Assembly (NCBI RefSeq): GCF_019977655.1
Contig: NZ_AP024849.1
Coordinates: 436,001 to 500,000, forward strand
DNA from: Clostridium gelidum
Lineage (GTDB): Bacteria > Bacillota > Clostridia > Clostridiales > Clostridiaceae
Direction: 5' to 3'
Length of the DNA: 64,000 bases
Positions 1 through 9,521 of this stretch are shown here, piece after piece. How positions within the stretch are numbered: position 1 is the first letter of the stretch; every line of letters begins with the position of its first letter. Position numbers and translations under genes: made by a program. The notes below the pieces were generated by a model. That model ran no database searches, was not told the origin of the DNA, and saw only the letters and a program-made list of their open reading frames with translations.

Positions 1-1520
1 ATGGAAATTTCTTAGGGGTAATATCAATAGATTATAAACTTGACACATTAGAACAAATTGTACAAGAGAAAACACCACTTGGAGGAACTGTTGAATTGCT
101 TTCAAATGCAGGGATTTATATAGCAAGTGGTGAAGATCCTAGTTTGAAAATGAAAAACGCTAAAGAAAACAGTGATGTTTGGGCTAAAATCATAAGCGAA
201 ACTTCACAAGGAAAAGAATTTTATACTTATGGAAATTCAGTTACAAAAGGTAAGGAAGTGTTAATGGTAGCATATCCAGTTAATTTAGAAAATACTAATA
301 CAAATTGGATTTTATGTAGTCAAATTCCGAAGGATAAAATATTAGAAGGTTATAATAAAATATTTAATGTAATTATAGTTGCAGCAATTGCCTCATTAGT
401 TATAGTGATTTTTGTAATATGGCTTGTAATTAAGAAGATGACAACAGGTATAAAATATGCAGAAAAACAAATGGATTTATTAGCTAAGGGAGATCTTACA
501 ATAGAATTAGATGAAAAGTACTTACAAAAAGAAGATGAGATAGGAAAAATGTTTAAATCTATGAGAGAAATGCAAAAATCTTATAGACATATAATAACTG
601 GAGTTAAGAGAGAATGTAATATAGTATTAGATTCTATAAATGTTACCAAAGAAAAAATAGATGACTTAAATATTAGAATTTCGGATGTATCTGCAACGAC
701 GGAAGAATTGTCTGCAAGTATGGAGGAAACAGCAGCTTCAACAGAAGAAATAAATTCTTCATCTTCAAAGATGGAATCTTTAATAAAAACTATGGGTTCA
801 AGTGTTGAGGATGGGGAGAAAACTGCAAAGGAGATTGAAGAAAGAGCTATAAGACTTAAATATGATGCAATAAAATCACAAGAAAAATCTAATAATATAA
901 CTTTAGAAATGCAAGAAAGCTTAAAAACAGCAGTAGAAAAATCTAAGGCGGTAAATAAAATAAATGAATTAACATCTAGAATATTGGAGATTACTGATAA
1001 AACAAATTTATTAGCGTTGAATGCAGCAATAGAATCAGCAAGAGCAGGGGAAGCTGGTAAGGGATTCGCAGTAGTTGCAGATGAAATAAGAAAACTTGCT
1101 GAGACCTCAAAAGAAACAGCTATAGAAATTCAACAAATAAATAAAGAAGTAGTTGTAGCAGTAAATGATCTTAAAGGAACTTCAACTGAAGTTATTAATT
1201 TTATTGGAACTCAAGTAGTTGAAGATTATAATAAACTCGTTGACACAGGAGAACAATATAAAAATGATGCTATAGTATTCAATGAACTAGTTAGTACTAT
1301 AGGTGAAATTTCAGATAAATTAATTAATTCAACTGAAGAGATTATTACATCAATAGATGAAGTTGCACAAGCAACAAATGAAGGGGCTACAGGAACAACA
1401 ATAATTGCAACTAAATCAAATGAAGTAGTTAACTTAAGCGAAGAAGTAGTAGAGCAAACATATAAAACTAAAGAAAGTGTAGACAAACTTTTAGAAGTAG
1501 TATCAATATTTAAAATTTAG
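1..1520 (+). CDS. Methyl-accepting chemotaxis protein, 5' end outside window
   Basis: The reading frame is open from base 3 to the stop at 1520 (505 codons), so the gene begins upstream of the window; the TTG at 96 is internal. The visible part starts in the membrane-distal half of a Cache-type sensor domain, followed by one membrane helix (about bases 366-440), a HAMP segment and the cytoplasmic signalling coiled coil. The hairpin-tip region carries TNLLALNAAIESARAGEAGK and the GFAVVADEIRKLAE block that binds CheA/CheW in this family. The ligand cannot be guessed because much of the sensor is missing. Its last 60 codons closely resemble the pseudogene tail at 7132-7287. Confidence 0.93.
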   Translation, partial: GNFLGVISIDYKLDTLEQIVQEKTPLGGTVELLSNAGIYIASGEDPSLKMKNAKENSDVWAKIISETSQGKEFYTYGNSVTKGKEVLMVAYPVNLENTNTNWILCSQIPKDKILEGYNKIFNVIIVAAIASLVIVIFVIWLVIKKMTTGIKYAEKQMDLLAKGDLTIELDEKYLQKEDEIGKMFKSMREMQKSYRHIITGVKRECNIVLDSINVTKEKIDDLNIRISDVSATTEELSASMEETAASTEEINSSSSKMESLIKTMGSSVEDGEKTAKEIEERAIRLKYDAIKSQEKSNNITLEMQESLKTAVEKSKAVNKINELTSRILEITDKTNLLALNAAIESARAGEAGKGFAVVADEIRKLAETSKETAIEIQQINKEVVVAVNDLKGTSTEVINFIGTQVVEDYNKLVDTGEQYKNDAIVFNELVSTIGEISDKLINSTEEIITSIDEVAQATNEGATGTTIIATKSNEVVNLSEEVVEQTYKTKESVDKLLEVVSIFKI

Positions 1521-1698
1521 ACTATGTTTAAAAATTATTTATAATAAAGTTTTATAATAAAGTTTTATAAAAAGATTATTATTTAGATTCATATGAAATG
1601 AATGGAATATGTATGACTAAAATCTATCTTGGAGGTATTTTAAATAAACTGATTTTAAAGTAAATTTACTTAATTATATTTTTAGTCTAATTAAAAAT

Positions 1699-1786
1699 AT
1701 AAGGAGCATTATTTGGTAAAGTTTGAATTATAGGCATCTGGTAGACAGAGAATACCTAGCAAAATTTACGATTTCATGCTCCTTAT
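1699..1786. other. Long structured hairpin between convergent MCP genes
   Basis: An 11-bp perfect outer stem (1699-1709 with 1776-1786) encloses a second stem of about 10 bp with one mismatch (GTAAAGTTTG with CAAAATTTAC), then TAGG/CCTA, then CTG-GTAGA-CAG at the tip. Together these form one nearly continuous 88-nt hairpin. Only a weak T stretch follows on either strand. It may act as a two-way terminator for the convergent genes or be a small structured RNA. The fold was read by eye. Confidence 0.5.
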
Positions 1787-1802
1787 TTATAAATTAACTT
1801 AA

Positions 1803-3812
1803 TTATTTTAATTTAAAGAATTTTAATTGATCATCCATTTCATTTGTTGAAATGGATAAGTTTTGTGCTGAGACTGCAATTTCATCTGATGCTAAATGTA
1901 TTTCTTGTGATGAGGCTGCAATTTCTTCTGATGTTGCAGCAACTTCCTGTGATATTGCCGAAATATTTTCTATTCTTGCTAATATATTTTCTTTTTTAAT
2001 ATTTATAGTACCAAATTTGCTTGCTGCATCTCTTATCTTAGGTATCACAATATTTATGCCTTCAGATATATTGTTAAATGTTTTTATAGTTTTATTAACC
2101 ACTTCATTTTGTTTATTTATGTCTTCAGTAATTAAAGATGTCTTATCATTAATTTCATTAGTGCTAATCAATATATTCTGTGATATATTATATATATTTT
2201 GTGAAGAATCTTTACTCATTTCTGCAAGTTTTCTTATTTCATCAGCAACTACTGCAAAACCTTTTCCAAACTCACCAGCTCTTGCCGCTTCAATAGCCGC
2301 ATTTAGAGCTAAAAGATTAGTTTGTTCTGAAATGCTACTTATTAAATCAGTCATTTCATTTACTTTTTTTATATCATTAATCATCTTATATAAAGATACA
2401 CTGAAGCTTTTAAAATTATTATTTAAATTTTCTATAACTTCTGTTAAATATTTCAATTCTCCATTACTATCTAAAGATCTTACGCCTATTTCGCTAGATA
2501 AATCATTTATAATTACAATATTATCATTAACCATCTTAATATCACTACTAAACTCATTTAATTGGGTTGATATTTGAACTAAATCTGTAGCTTGACTAGT
2601 TGTCCCTTGAGCGACTTGATCTATTGCAGCTACTATATTGTTTGTTGATGCTGACATTTCTTCTGAAATGGCTGCAAGTGTTGTAGCTTGAGCATCTATT
2701 TTTTTTGAATTGCCTTTAACATTTTTCAATACACTATTAATCTTCTGCATCATATTCTTGAGAGCTCTGCTCATTGTTCCTATTTCTGTAGCATCGTCTA
2801 AATGCTTTTGGTCTATCTCATGTGTGAAATCACCATGTTCCATTTCTCCAATTATATTATCTACAGCTTTTACAGGTCTAGATATCTTCAATGAAACTTT
2901 AAAAATAGTAATACTAATTACGATTATAGATATACTAGCTGTTATTATTAGTAATATATTCATAAGATTCAACCCACTAAGTAGTTCTTCTTCTTTAGCT
3001 ATCAGTCCAATAGACCATCCTAAATCGCCTACTTGAGCATATCCTATATATGAGTTACCAGTACTATTTTCCCATTTTTCAACAGCATTACTGCCTTTAA
3101 TCATCTTTGAAGAGATTTCACCTAGTTTTTTTTCATCTTCATTTTTACTAGATTTAATAAGATTATATTCCCCATTTATCTTCGTTTCGTCTTTACTTGC
3201 AATAAAAGTACCTGAACTATCTATTAAGAATGCTTCTCCAGTTTTTAGAAGCTTTATTGCATTTGTAATGTTGGATAAATCATTACCTTCTCTAAGTGCT
3301 ACAATAGTTCCTATAGTTTTATTTCCAACTTTTATTGGCGATGATAAAGCTACTATGAGTTTATTATCTATTCTACTTATAAATGGTTTAGATATATACG
3401 CTTTGCCTTTCATAGCTTCAATAAAATAATCTCTATCTTTAATATCAACTACTGATCCATCAAGAAAGTGAATTAATCCATCTTCATAAACGATACCCAT
3501 ATTATTATTTTTTTGAACTGCGCCATTTTCCTTAAGTATTTTAAATTTTTCATCTAAAGATATATTTTCATCGTGCATAAGTGGAATACTAGCTATTATT
3601 CCAACACCAGTAAGTTTTTCATTTAAAACATTATAGACTTCTTCTCCTCCAAGTCTACTCGTTTCAGTCAATAATTCTCGTCCTGTATTAATCATCGCAT
3701 TTCTTGCAAAATACATTGCACTAGAGGCCAATAACATACAGACTATTACACTCGTAGGAATTAATATACTAATCATCATTTTCATAATAGAACTTCTATT
3801 TTTCTTTATCAT
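1803..3812 (-). CDS. Methyl-accepting chemotaxis protein (Cache sensor)
   Basis: A 669-residue transmembrane chemoreceptor. The start ATG at 3812 lies 5-6 bases after a GGGGGG ribosome site on the minus strand. Domains in order: first membrane helix about 12-33, extracellular double-Cache-like sensor to about 275, second membrane helix about 281-304, HAMP to about 358, then the signalling domain with the tip sequence TNLLALNAAIEAARAGEFGK and GFAVVADEIRKLAE. Family knowledge: it reports ligand occupancy to CheA through CheW, with methylation on the coiled coil. It faces the upstream MCP tail to tail. The ligand is unknown. Confidence 0.95.
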   Translation of the reverse strand: MIKKNRSSIMKMMISILIPTSVIVCMLLASSAMYFARNAMINTGRELLTETSRLGGEEVYNVLNEKLTGVGIIASIPLMHDENISLDEKFKILKENGAVQKNNNMGIVYEDGLIHFLDGSVVDIKDRDYFIEAMKGKAYISKPFISRIDNKLIVALSSPIKVGNKTIGTIVALREGNDLSNITNAIKLLKTGEAFLIDSSGTFIASKDETKINGEYNLIKSSKNEDEKKLGEISSKMIKGSNAVEKWENSTGNSYIGYAQVGDLGWSIGLIAKEEELLSGLNLMNILLIITASISIIVISITIFKVSLKISRPVKAVDNIIGEMEHGDFTHEIDQKHLDDATEIGTMSRALKNMMQKINSVLKNVKGNSKKIDAQATTLAAISEEMSASTNNIVAAIDQVAQGTTSQATDLVQISTQLNEFSSDIKMVNDNIVIINDLSSEIGVRSLDSNGELKYLTEVIENLNNNFKSFSVSLYKMINDIKKVNEMTDLISSISEQTNLLALNAAIEAARAGEFGKGFAVVADEIRKLAEMSKDSSQNIYNISQNILISTNEINDKTSLITEDINKQNEVVNKTIKTFNNISEGINIVIPKIRDAASKFGTINIKKENILARIENISAISQEVAATSEEIAASSQEIHLASDEIAVSAQNLSISTNEMDDQLKFFKLK

Positions 3813-4451
3813 TTATATTCCCCCCAAGTTTATATTTAAGAAAACATTTTCATAATGTATATATTGTACATTTTAAATCCTTAGTTGTCAAATTTAGTAT
3901 ATAAAAACAGTTTTTGTGTTTTTTTGGGATTTTAACTATTTTTTCTTAATTATTAATTTTTTATTGTATAGTGCAATTAAACATATATATGCAAAAATAA
4001 TTTTTTTACATTTTTCGACCTCGGCTCATAAAATATCAAGTGAAACTTGATCTAAATTGAATCTAATTTTCAGTTAAACCCTAGCTATAAGATGACTTTA
4101 TTAGATAATATTAGAAAATTATCAACATTAATTTTAATAATTAGAATTGTCGAAGCATAATACTACAAGTATTGACAATTTAGTGTAAACAAGTAAAATA
4201 TAATCAACAAACTAAATATCAGAAAATTCAGAAGACTATGCTTTTGATTGCTCATTTCCTATATATCTACAGTCTTAACCGGTAAAATAGATAAACTCAT
4301 CATAAATTTTACAAACAGCAACTAAATAATTGAAGCGGTGATTTAAAATATCAGACTTATTACAAGAAATAGTTGAGTAAGAGGAGACTCAAAAGGATAA
4401 ATATCTTATATTTTCAATTAATATTATAAGTAATTTGTGAGGAGGATGAAT
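3813..4451. other. Gene-free intergenic region with two hairpins
   Basis: A 639-bp gap between divergent MCP genes with no convincing ORF. It holds a perfect ATCAAG-TGAAA-CTTGAT hairpin (4035-4051) and a compound hairpin at 4145-4180 (AATTGTC/GACAATT outside, AATAC/GTATT inside). Both lie upstream of the plus-strand MCP and could be part of its leader or old repeat remnants. I looked for c-di-GMP and other riboswitch cores and did not find one. Promoters for both flanking genes must lie here, but no strong -35/-10 pair stands out. Confidence 0.45.
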
Positions 4452-6449
4452 ATGAAAATACATTCATTGAAATTTAAATTGCTAGGATTTATTTTTTTTA
4501 TAATAATTCTACTTGTTGGCGTTATTATAATTGATAATGTAATAGAATTTAATAGCTATCTAAGCACAAATGTTAACAGAGACGTTACAAATGCAAATGA
4601 AATACTTAAAGATAAAATTGAGGAACTAAAAAATGATTCTATGAATATGGCAACTCAATTGTCACTTAATCCTATAGTAACAAAAGCGGTTGAAACAAAG
4701 GACACTGAAAAAATTTTAAATGATTTAAAGCCAATAGTAGAAGATTCAGGAATAGAATTTATAACAATAACTGATGAAGCCGGTACTGTACTTGCAAGAA
4801 CCCATGAACCAGAGAAAAAGGGAGATAGTGTTCTAAATCAAGAAAATGTAAAAGTTGCTCTTGAAGGAAAAGCAAACTCTAAGGTAGAAGAAGGAACTCA
4901 AGTTAAGTTAGCAGCTAGATCAGGGGTTCCAGTTAAGAATGATAAAGGCAAAATTATTGGCGTCATATCAACTGGATATAGGCTTGATTCTAATGAGATA
5001 GTTGATTATATAAAGACAAAACTCAATTGTGATGCTACTATTTTTTTAGGTGATACAAGGCTTGCAACAACTATAATAAAAGATGGTAACAGAGCTGTCG
5101 GAACTAAACTTGATTCTAGGATTGCAGGAATTGTACTTGCAAATAATAAATATTCTGGTGAAGCAGATATTATTGGGTCGAAATATATTACAACATATAC
5201 TCCTATTATAGGAGCAACTGATAAAGTAATCGGAATAATATTTACAGGAAAAAGTCAGATTGAAACAAATAATTTTAAGAGTGGTTTTATTGCTAATACT
5301 ATTATAATTGCCCTAATTGTTTTATCAATATTTTCCGTAATTATATATATTTATATTGATTACAAAATTTCAAAACCATTAATACGTGCAGTTGAACACT
5401 TTAAATCTGTAGCAGAAGGTGATTTTAGAAAACCTATTTTAGAAAAAAATCTTAGGCGCAAAGATGAAATAGGAGATCTTGCTAGAGGAATAGCTTTTAT
5501 GAAAGATGATTTAACTATTTTAATAAAAAAAATATTGGATAATTCACAAGAACTTACTGCAAGTAGCGAAGAACTTTCTGCGACAGTAGAGGAGTTTTCA
5601 TCAATGGAACAAAATATTGACAGTTCAATTAAAAATATAAATTCTGGAATTCACGACACTGGTGCAGTTTCAGAGGAAATATCTGCTTCAATAAAAGAGG
5701 TTGATAGCAGTGTTAATATATTAACTGGGAAAGCCATTGAAGGCAGTAATAATGCACATTTAGCAAAAGAAAGAACTGATGATATGCAAAATAAAGCTAA
5801 ATTATCTCTTGATGAAATAGAATGCTTATTTGTAGAGAAAGAACAAAATATAGTAAAAGCAATTAATGATGGAAAAATAGTAGATAATATTAAGGTAATG
5901 GCTGATACTATTGCAAGCATAGCAGAACAAACTAATCTTTTAGCACTTAATGCATCTATTGAAGCTGCAAGAGCTGGAGAACATGGAAAAGGTTTTTCGG
6001 TTGTTGCTGATGAAGTTAGGAAACTTGCAGAAAAATCTACAGAATCTGTAGGATCTATAAAAGATACAATAATAAAGGTAGAAAGTGCATTTCAAAATCT
6101 TTCTAATAATAGTAATGATGTATTATTGTTTATACAAAAAAAAGTAACCCCTAAATTTGATGAAATAGTGGAGATAGGAAAGGAAAATCATAAAGATGCA
6201 GAATTTGTAAGTAAAATGTCAGAAGAGATAGCTGCTATGTCAGAAGAAATTGCAGCTACAATGGATGAGGTAAGTAAAGCTGTTCAAAATATGGCGGTTA
6301 CAGCACAAACATCATCAGAGGGAACAGAAGAAATTGTAAATAATATTAATGAAACAACTAAAGGAATAGAAGAGATTGCATTAACAGCTAAAAGCCAAGC
6401 ACTACTTGCAGAAAGACTAAATGAAATGGTTCAAAGATTTAAATTTTAA
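4452..6449 (+). CDS. Methyl-accepting chemotaxis protein (Cache_3/Cache_2-like sensor)
   Basis: A 665-residue chemoreceptor. An in-frame GTG exists 15 bases upstream, but AGGAGG at 4440-4445 sits between it and ATG 4452, so 4452 is the sensible start. It has a membrane helix at about 8-30, a large periplasmic-type Cache_3/Cache_2-like sensor (about 35-275), a second helix about 281-304, HAMP, and the signalling domain with TNLLALNASIEAARAGEHGK and GFSVVADEVRKLAEKS. Only 26 bases separate it from the hemerythrin-like gene downstream, so the two are probably co-transcribed. That arrangement suggests a partnership in oxygen or redox taxis, which is inference. Confidence 0.94.
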   Translation: MKIHSLKFKLLGFIFFIIILLVGVIIIDNVIEFNSYLSTNVNRDVTNANEILKDKIEELKNDSMNMATQLSLNPIVTKAVETKDTEKILNDLKPIVEDSGIEFITITDEAGTVLARTHEPEKKGDSVLNQENVKVALEGKANSKVEEGTQVKLAARSGVPVKNDKGKIIGVISTGYRLDSNEIVDYIKTKLNCDATIFLGDTRLATTIIKDGNRAVGTKLDSRIAGIVLANNKYSGEADIIGSKYITTYTPIIGATDKVIGIIFTGKSQIETNNFKSGFIANTIIIALIVLSIFSVIIYIYIDYKISKPLIRAVEHFKSVAEGDFRKPILEKNLRRKDEIGDLARGIAFMKDDLTILIKKILDNSQELTASSEELSATVEEFSSMEQNIDSSIKNINSGIHDTGAVSEEISASIKEVDSSVNILTGKAIEGSNNAHLAKERTDDMQNKAKLSLDEIECLFVEKEQNIVKAINDGKIVDNIKVMADTIASIAEQTNLLALNASIEAARAGEHGKGFSVVADEVRKLAEKSTESVGSIKDTIIKVESAFQNLSNNSNDVLLFIQKKVTPKFDEIVEIGKENHKDAEFVSKMSEEIAAMSEEIAATMDEVSKAVQNMAVTAQTSSEGTEEIVNNINETTKGIEEIALTAKSQALLAERLNEMVQRFKF

Positions 6450-6475
6450 ATATAATTTATAGGAGGGATAATTTT

Positions 6476-7045
6476 ATGTCTGAGCTTTTAAAACGAAATA
6501 CTCAAATTTTAAGTAATAATTTGCATTGGAGCATCTATTCAGCAAAACATAGTTCCCTTAATAAAAATAATGATGAATCTATAGAACTTTATGGTAATAA
6601 ATCATATATTACTTCAGAAATTATTCTGCTTTTTATGAATTCAAATTGGGATGATAATTTAGCTACAGGAATTAGTAATATTGATAGCCAAAATAAAGAA
6701 ATATTTCTCCAAATTAATAACTTATTATTTAATCTTAAACAAGAAAAAAGTAAAATTAAACTTATTAAAGAACTAGATTGTCTTGAAAAATATGTGATTA
6801 AGCATTTTAACGAAGAGGAAGCTATTCAAAAACAAAATGAGTATCCTAAATACAATTTACAACATGATCAGCATGAAGTATTTAAAAATGATCTTAAAAA
6901 ATTAAGAAATATCTTGGAAAGTAAAGAATTATCGGCATCGATTATTGTAGATATATATGAAAAAATTTTCAAAGTTTATAGAAAGCATATAATAAATTTA
7001 GACAAGGACTTAGGTATGTTTTTACTGGCAAAGTTTAGAGGATAA
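6476..7045 (+). CDS. Hemerythrin-like protein with degenerate di-iron site
   Basis: 189 residues, preceded by AGGAGG. Residues 58 onward match the bacteriohemerythrin four-helix bundle (NWDDNLATGISNID ... HFNEEEAI ... NEYPKYN ... HIINLDKDL). Bacteriohemerythrins bind two irons with five His, one Glu and one Asp. Here H110, E114, H133, H171 and D176 fit the pattern, but the first His (QHK in the family) is N73, and the His seven positions into the YP motif is Q129, with a His shifted to 130. There is also an unusual N-terminal extension of about 57 residues. It either lost O2 binding or uses an altered site. It follows the MCP as a likely operon partner. Confidence 0.85.
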   Translation: MSELLKRNTQILSNNLHWSIYSAKHSSLNKNNDESIELYGNKSYITSEIILLFMNSNWDDNLATGISNIDSQNKEIFLQINNLLFNLKQEKSKIKLIKELDCLEKYVIKHFNEEEAIQKQNEYPKYNLQHDQHEVFKNDLKKLRNILESKELSASIIVDIYEKIFKVYRKHIINLDKDLGMFLLAKFRG

Positions 7046-7131
7046 TAAACGCTATATTTTAAAATGTTAAGATATATGAATAGTTTGTTTATTAATTTAA
7101 ATTTCAAGTTTGCAGCAAAATATCATAATAG

Positions 7132-7287
7132 GTTCACTCTACACAAGATATTATTGCATCTATAAATGAAGTTTCACAGGCAACAAATGATGTAGTTAAT
7201 TTAACAGAAGAAGTTGTAAATCAAACAAATAAAACAAAAAAATGTGCAGATAAACTTTTAGATGTAGTATCAATATTTAAAATTTAA
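7132..7287 (+). pseudogene. MCP C-terminal remnant
   Basis: An open stretch with no start, ending at TAA 7287, encodes the last 50 or so residues of an MCP. It aligns closely with the tail of the first gene of the window (shared ending KLL[ED]VVSIFKI) except for a deletion of 14 residues between QATN and VVNL. Everything upstream of the tail is gone (stop TAG at 7129). It is the relic of a duplicated chemoreceptor. The surrounding bases 7046-7131 and 7288-7656 show nothing else recognisable. Confidence 0.8.
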
Positions 7288-7659
7288 AATATCCATTTTA
7301 AAAGATTGTTTATATTTAGAAAAATCAAGGGGGGAGTTTACATAGCATATATGGGTGTGATTGTTAAAGGAATGTAGACAGATATGTTTCAAGTAAATAT
7401 TTATTTTGATGGGTGAATATATTAGATTAAAATACTTATTTTTCCGAATCAAGTTTAATTAGTTAACAATTTGAATAATTATTGGGATTTTTAGAGATAA
7501 TATTTGTCCCAACTAATCATTAAGGTGTTGTAAATTTTAAGTTAGAGTATTATTATATGAGTATGAAATAAATTTTAATTATATTAAAGATTACTACGTG
7601 TAAAGCTAAAGAGTTTTTTATTAAAATAATTAAAATATAGAGGATGTGATTAGACTTTG

Positions 7660-8241
7660 ATGATTAATACTCACAAAGCTATGGGCGAGAATATTATAAA
7701 ATATGCTAATTCAAAGAGCATTTATTTAATTAATAATAAAAGATTTGTATGGGGGAACATCAAACCAGACTGCACACCTAAATATAAATTTAAGAAACAT
7801 TATTTTGATGAAAGTATAGATATGATAGTTGAAAAAATTACACATTTATCTTCATTAACGCTAGAAGATGTTTATTATGATATGACTGTTGGAAAGTTTA
7901 GTGAGGAACTTGGAGTAATATGTCACTTTTTATGTGATTTTTTTTGTGCCCCACATTATTATAGATGGGAATTCAAAAGTACTAGTGCAGTAAAACATCA
8001 TATGCTATATGAAAATAAATTAGCTAAAATAGCTAAGGATTTTAAGCCAACAGGTATAATATATACCCATATAGAACCAAGTAATATAAAAGAGTTTATA
8101 TTACAATTACAAAAACAATATGACGGAATATTAGATTATCATAATGATTTAACATTTTCATATTATGTTTGTGACAGTGTATTAAATATGGTTCTAAATA
8201 ATGTGTTTTTAAATGATAGTAAAGTAAGTAAAGCAATTTAA
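7660..8241 (+). CDS. Zinc-dependent phospholipase C family protein
   Basis: 193 residues from ATG 7660; an in-frame TTG at 7657 is an equally possible start, with GAGGA at about 7640. The pattern matches the zinc-dependent phospholipase C/S1-P1 nuclease fold: an early His (NTHKAMG), WGNIKPD near residue 32, and a central helix block HFLCDFFCAPHYYRWEF followed by HHMLYE that supplies the usual His/Asp/Glu zinc ligands. No signal peptide is visible, unlike secreted alpha-toxin-type enzymes, so it is probably intracellular and its substrate is unknown. It is followed directly by a strong terminator, suggesting a single-gene transcript. Confidence 0.78.
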   Translation: MINTHKAMGENIIKYANSKSIYLINNKRFVWGNIKPDCTPKYKFKKHYFDESIDMIVEKITHLSSLTLEDVYYDMTVGKFSEELGVICHFLCDFFCAPHYYRWEFKSTSAVKHHMLYENKLAKIAKDFKPTGIIYTHIEPSNIKEFILQLQKQYDGILDYHNDLTFSYYVCDSVLNMVLNNVFLNDSKVSKAI

Positions 8242-8260
8242 TTGATTACCACATATAAGA

Positions 8261-8305
8261 AAAAATACATCTAAATAATCAAAAATTATTTAGATGTATT
8301 TTTTT
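8261..8305 (+). terminator. Rho-independent terminator
   Basis: A stem of about 17 bp built on ATACATCTAAATAAT and ATTATTTAGATGTAT is followed by seven T and preceded by an A run, so it could work in both directions. It closes the phospholipase-like gene. Confidence 0.85.
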
Positions 8306-8538
8306 AATTATTTTTAAGATAGTCTATTTTTATATTGTTTTAAGAGAATAATAAATTTGATTTTCATGAAATACTTTTATTAACACTAACATAATAATAT
8401 ATAAGTGTGGTAAAATTATAAAGCATAACAATTATTAATGGAATAAAGTTTTGAAGATTCTATGTAATTTAGATTATTAAATATAGATTGTTAAAAAATA
8501 GACTAAATATTAAAATATTGAGGTAGGAGAAAATATAT

Positions 8539-9174
8539 ATGGATAAGAATAAAAATATATCTATGGCAGTTATAAAAAGATTGCCTAAATATTATAGATA
8601 TCTTGAGGAACTTATGAAACATGAAGTAGATAGAATTTCATCAAAAGAATTAGGTGAGAAAATAGGGTTTACGGCATCTCAGATTCGACAAGATCTAAAT
8701 TGTTTTGGGGATTTTGGACAACAAGGATACGGATATAATGTGAAAGAACTTTATAACCAAATTGGCTCTATATTAGGATTAGGTAGGGGATACGAAGCGG
8801 CATTAGTTGGAGCAGGTAATATAGGTCAAGCGGTTTCAAATTATTCAAGATTTGAAAATATGGGTTTTAAAATAACAGCTATATTTGATGCAAATCCTAA
8901 ATTAATAGGAATGAAAATTAGAGATGTAGAAATTATGGATATAGATGAAATGGCATCTGTTTTAAATTCACATAAAATTGATATAGGAATAATATGTGTT
9001 CCAAGAAAAAATGCACAAAATGTTGCTGATGGATTAATAAAGGGTGGTATAAGAGCAATCTGGAATTTTGCACCTGTAGACTTAGTAGTTCCTGAGCCTG
9101 TTAAGGTAGAAAATGTACATTTAAGTGAAAGTTTGCTAACTTTAATTTATTTATTAAATGAAAGTGATAGTTAA
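8539..9174 (+). CDS. rex: Redox-sensing transcriptional repressor Rex
   Basis: 211 residues. The N-terminal winged helix (about 1-80) carries SQIRQDLNCFGDFGQQGYGY, the Rex DNA-reading signature. The Rossmann domain begins with GAGNIG at 91-96, the NAD(H)-binding loop. Known role of the family: a dimer that binds TTGTTA-N6-TAACAA operators when NADH is low and releases them when NADH rises. In clostridia it controls fermentation genes. It sits directly upstream of the butyryl-CoA operon, whose promoter contains a perfect Rex site (9430-9447); another perfect site lies before the hydrogenase at 16351. The start ATG 8539 follows GAGGTAGGAG. Confidence 0.97.
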   Translation: MDKNKNISMAVIKRLPKYYRYLEELMKHEVDRISSKELGEKIGFTASQIRQDLNCFGDFGQQGYGYNVKELYNQIGSILGLGRGYEAALVGAGNIGQAVSNYSRFENMGFKITAIFDANPKLIGMKIRDVEIMDIDEMASVLNSHKIDIGIICVPRKNAQNVADGLIKGGIRAIWNFAPVDLVVPEPVKVENVHLSESLLTLIYLLNESDS

Positions 9175-9218
9175 AAATTTAATTATTATTATTATTATTT
9201 AAGCATATAGAAAGAAAA

Positions 9219-9258
9219 TAACAAGTGAGAGATGCAATGTATATTTCACTTGTTTTCT
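9219..9258 (+). terminator. Probable terminator after rex
   Basis: AACAAGTGA (9220-9228) pairs perfectly with TCACTTGTT (9246-9254) across a 17-nt loop, followed by a T-rich run. It would separate rex from the downstream operon. Confidence 0.65.
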
Positions 9259-9429
9259 CATTTTGTATGCCTAATATATTGCTGATTTTCTACATGAATG
9301 AAAATAATCAAAAAGAATGCAATAGCTAAAAAACTTCTAAATAAAACATAATATTTTATTGCAAATAAATTAAGTACGTATTATAATTTTAATTAGGGTT
9401 TTATAACCTAAATATTTTTTTGGATTCAT

Positions 9430-9447
9430 TTGTTATAATATTAACAA
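9430..9447. promoter_or_regulatory. Rex operator overlapping the crt promoter
   Basis: TTGTTATAATATTAACAA is a perfect 18-bp inverted repeat of the Rex consensus and extends to a 24-bp palindrome (9427-9450). A consensus -10 element TATAAT (9434-9439) lies inside it, so Rex binding would occlude RNA polymerase. The -35 region is poor. It lies 75 bp upstream of the crt start. The rest of 9175-9521 holds only the rex terminator and ATT-repeat sequence. Confidence 0.9.
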
Positions 9448-9521
9448 ATGGATTAAAAAATTATTAGAAATAGTAAGAAAATTAAAAAAATAAATAAGCA
9501 AGTTTGAAGGAGGACCTTAAC

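Noticed and set aside
1852..2577. Long plus-strand frame opposite the minus-strand MCP
   Set aside because: It is the antisense of a well-supported chemoreceptor, has no ribosome site and shows a Ser/Ile/Leu-rich shadow composition.
3813..4451. Possible c-di-GMP or other riboswitch before the plus-strand MCP
   Set aside because: The conserved cores of GEMM and other classes could not be found; only simple hairpins are present.
8488..8505. Rex site in front of rex itself (TTGTTAAAAAATAGAC)
   Set aside because: Only one half-site matches; the second half is absent.
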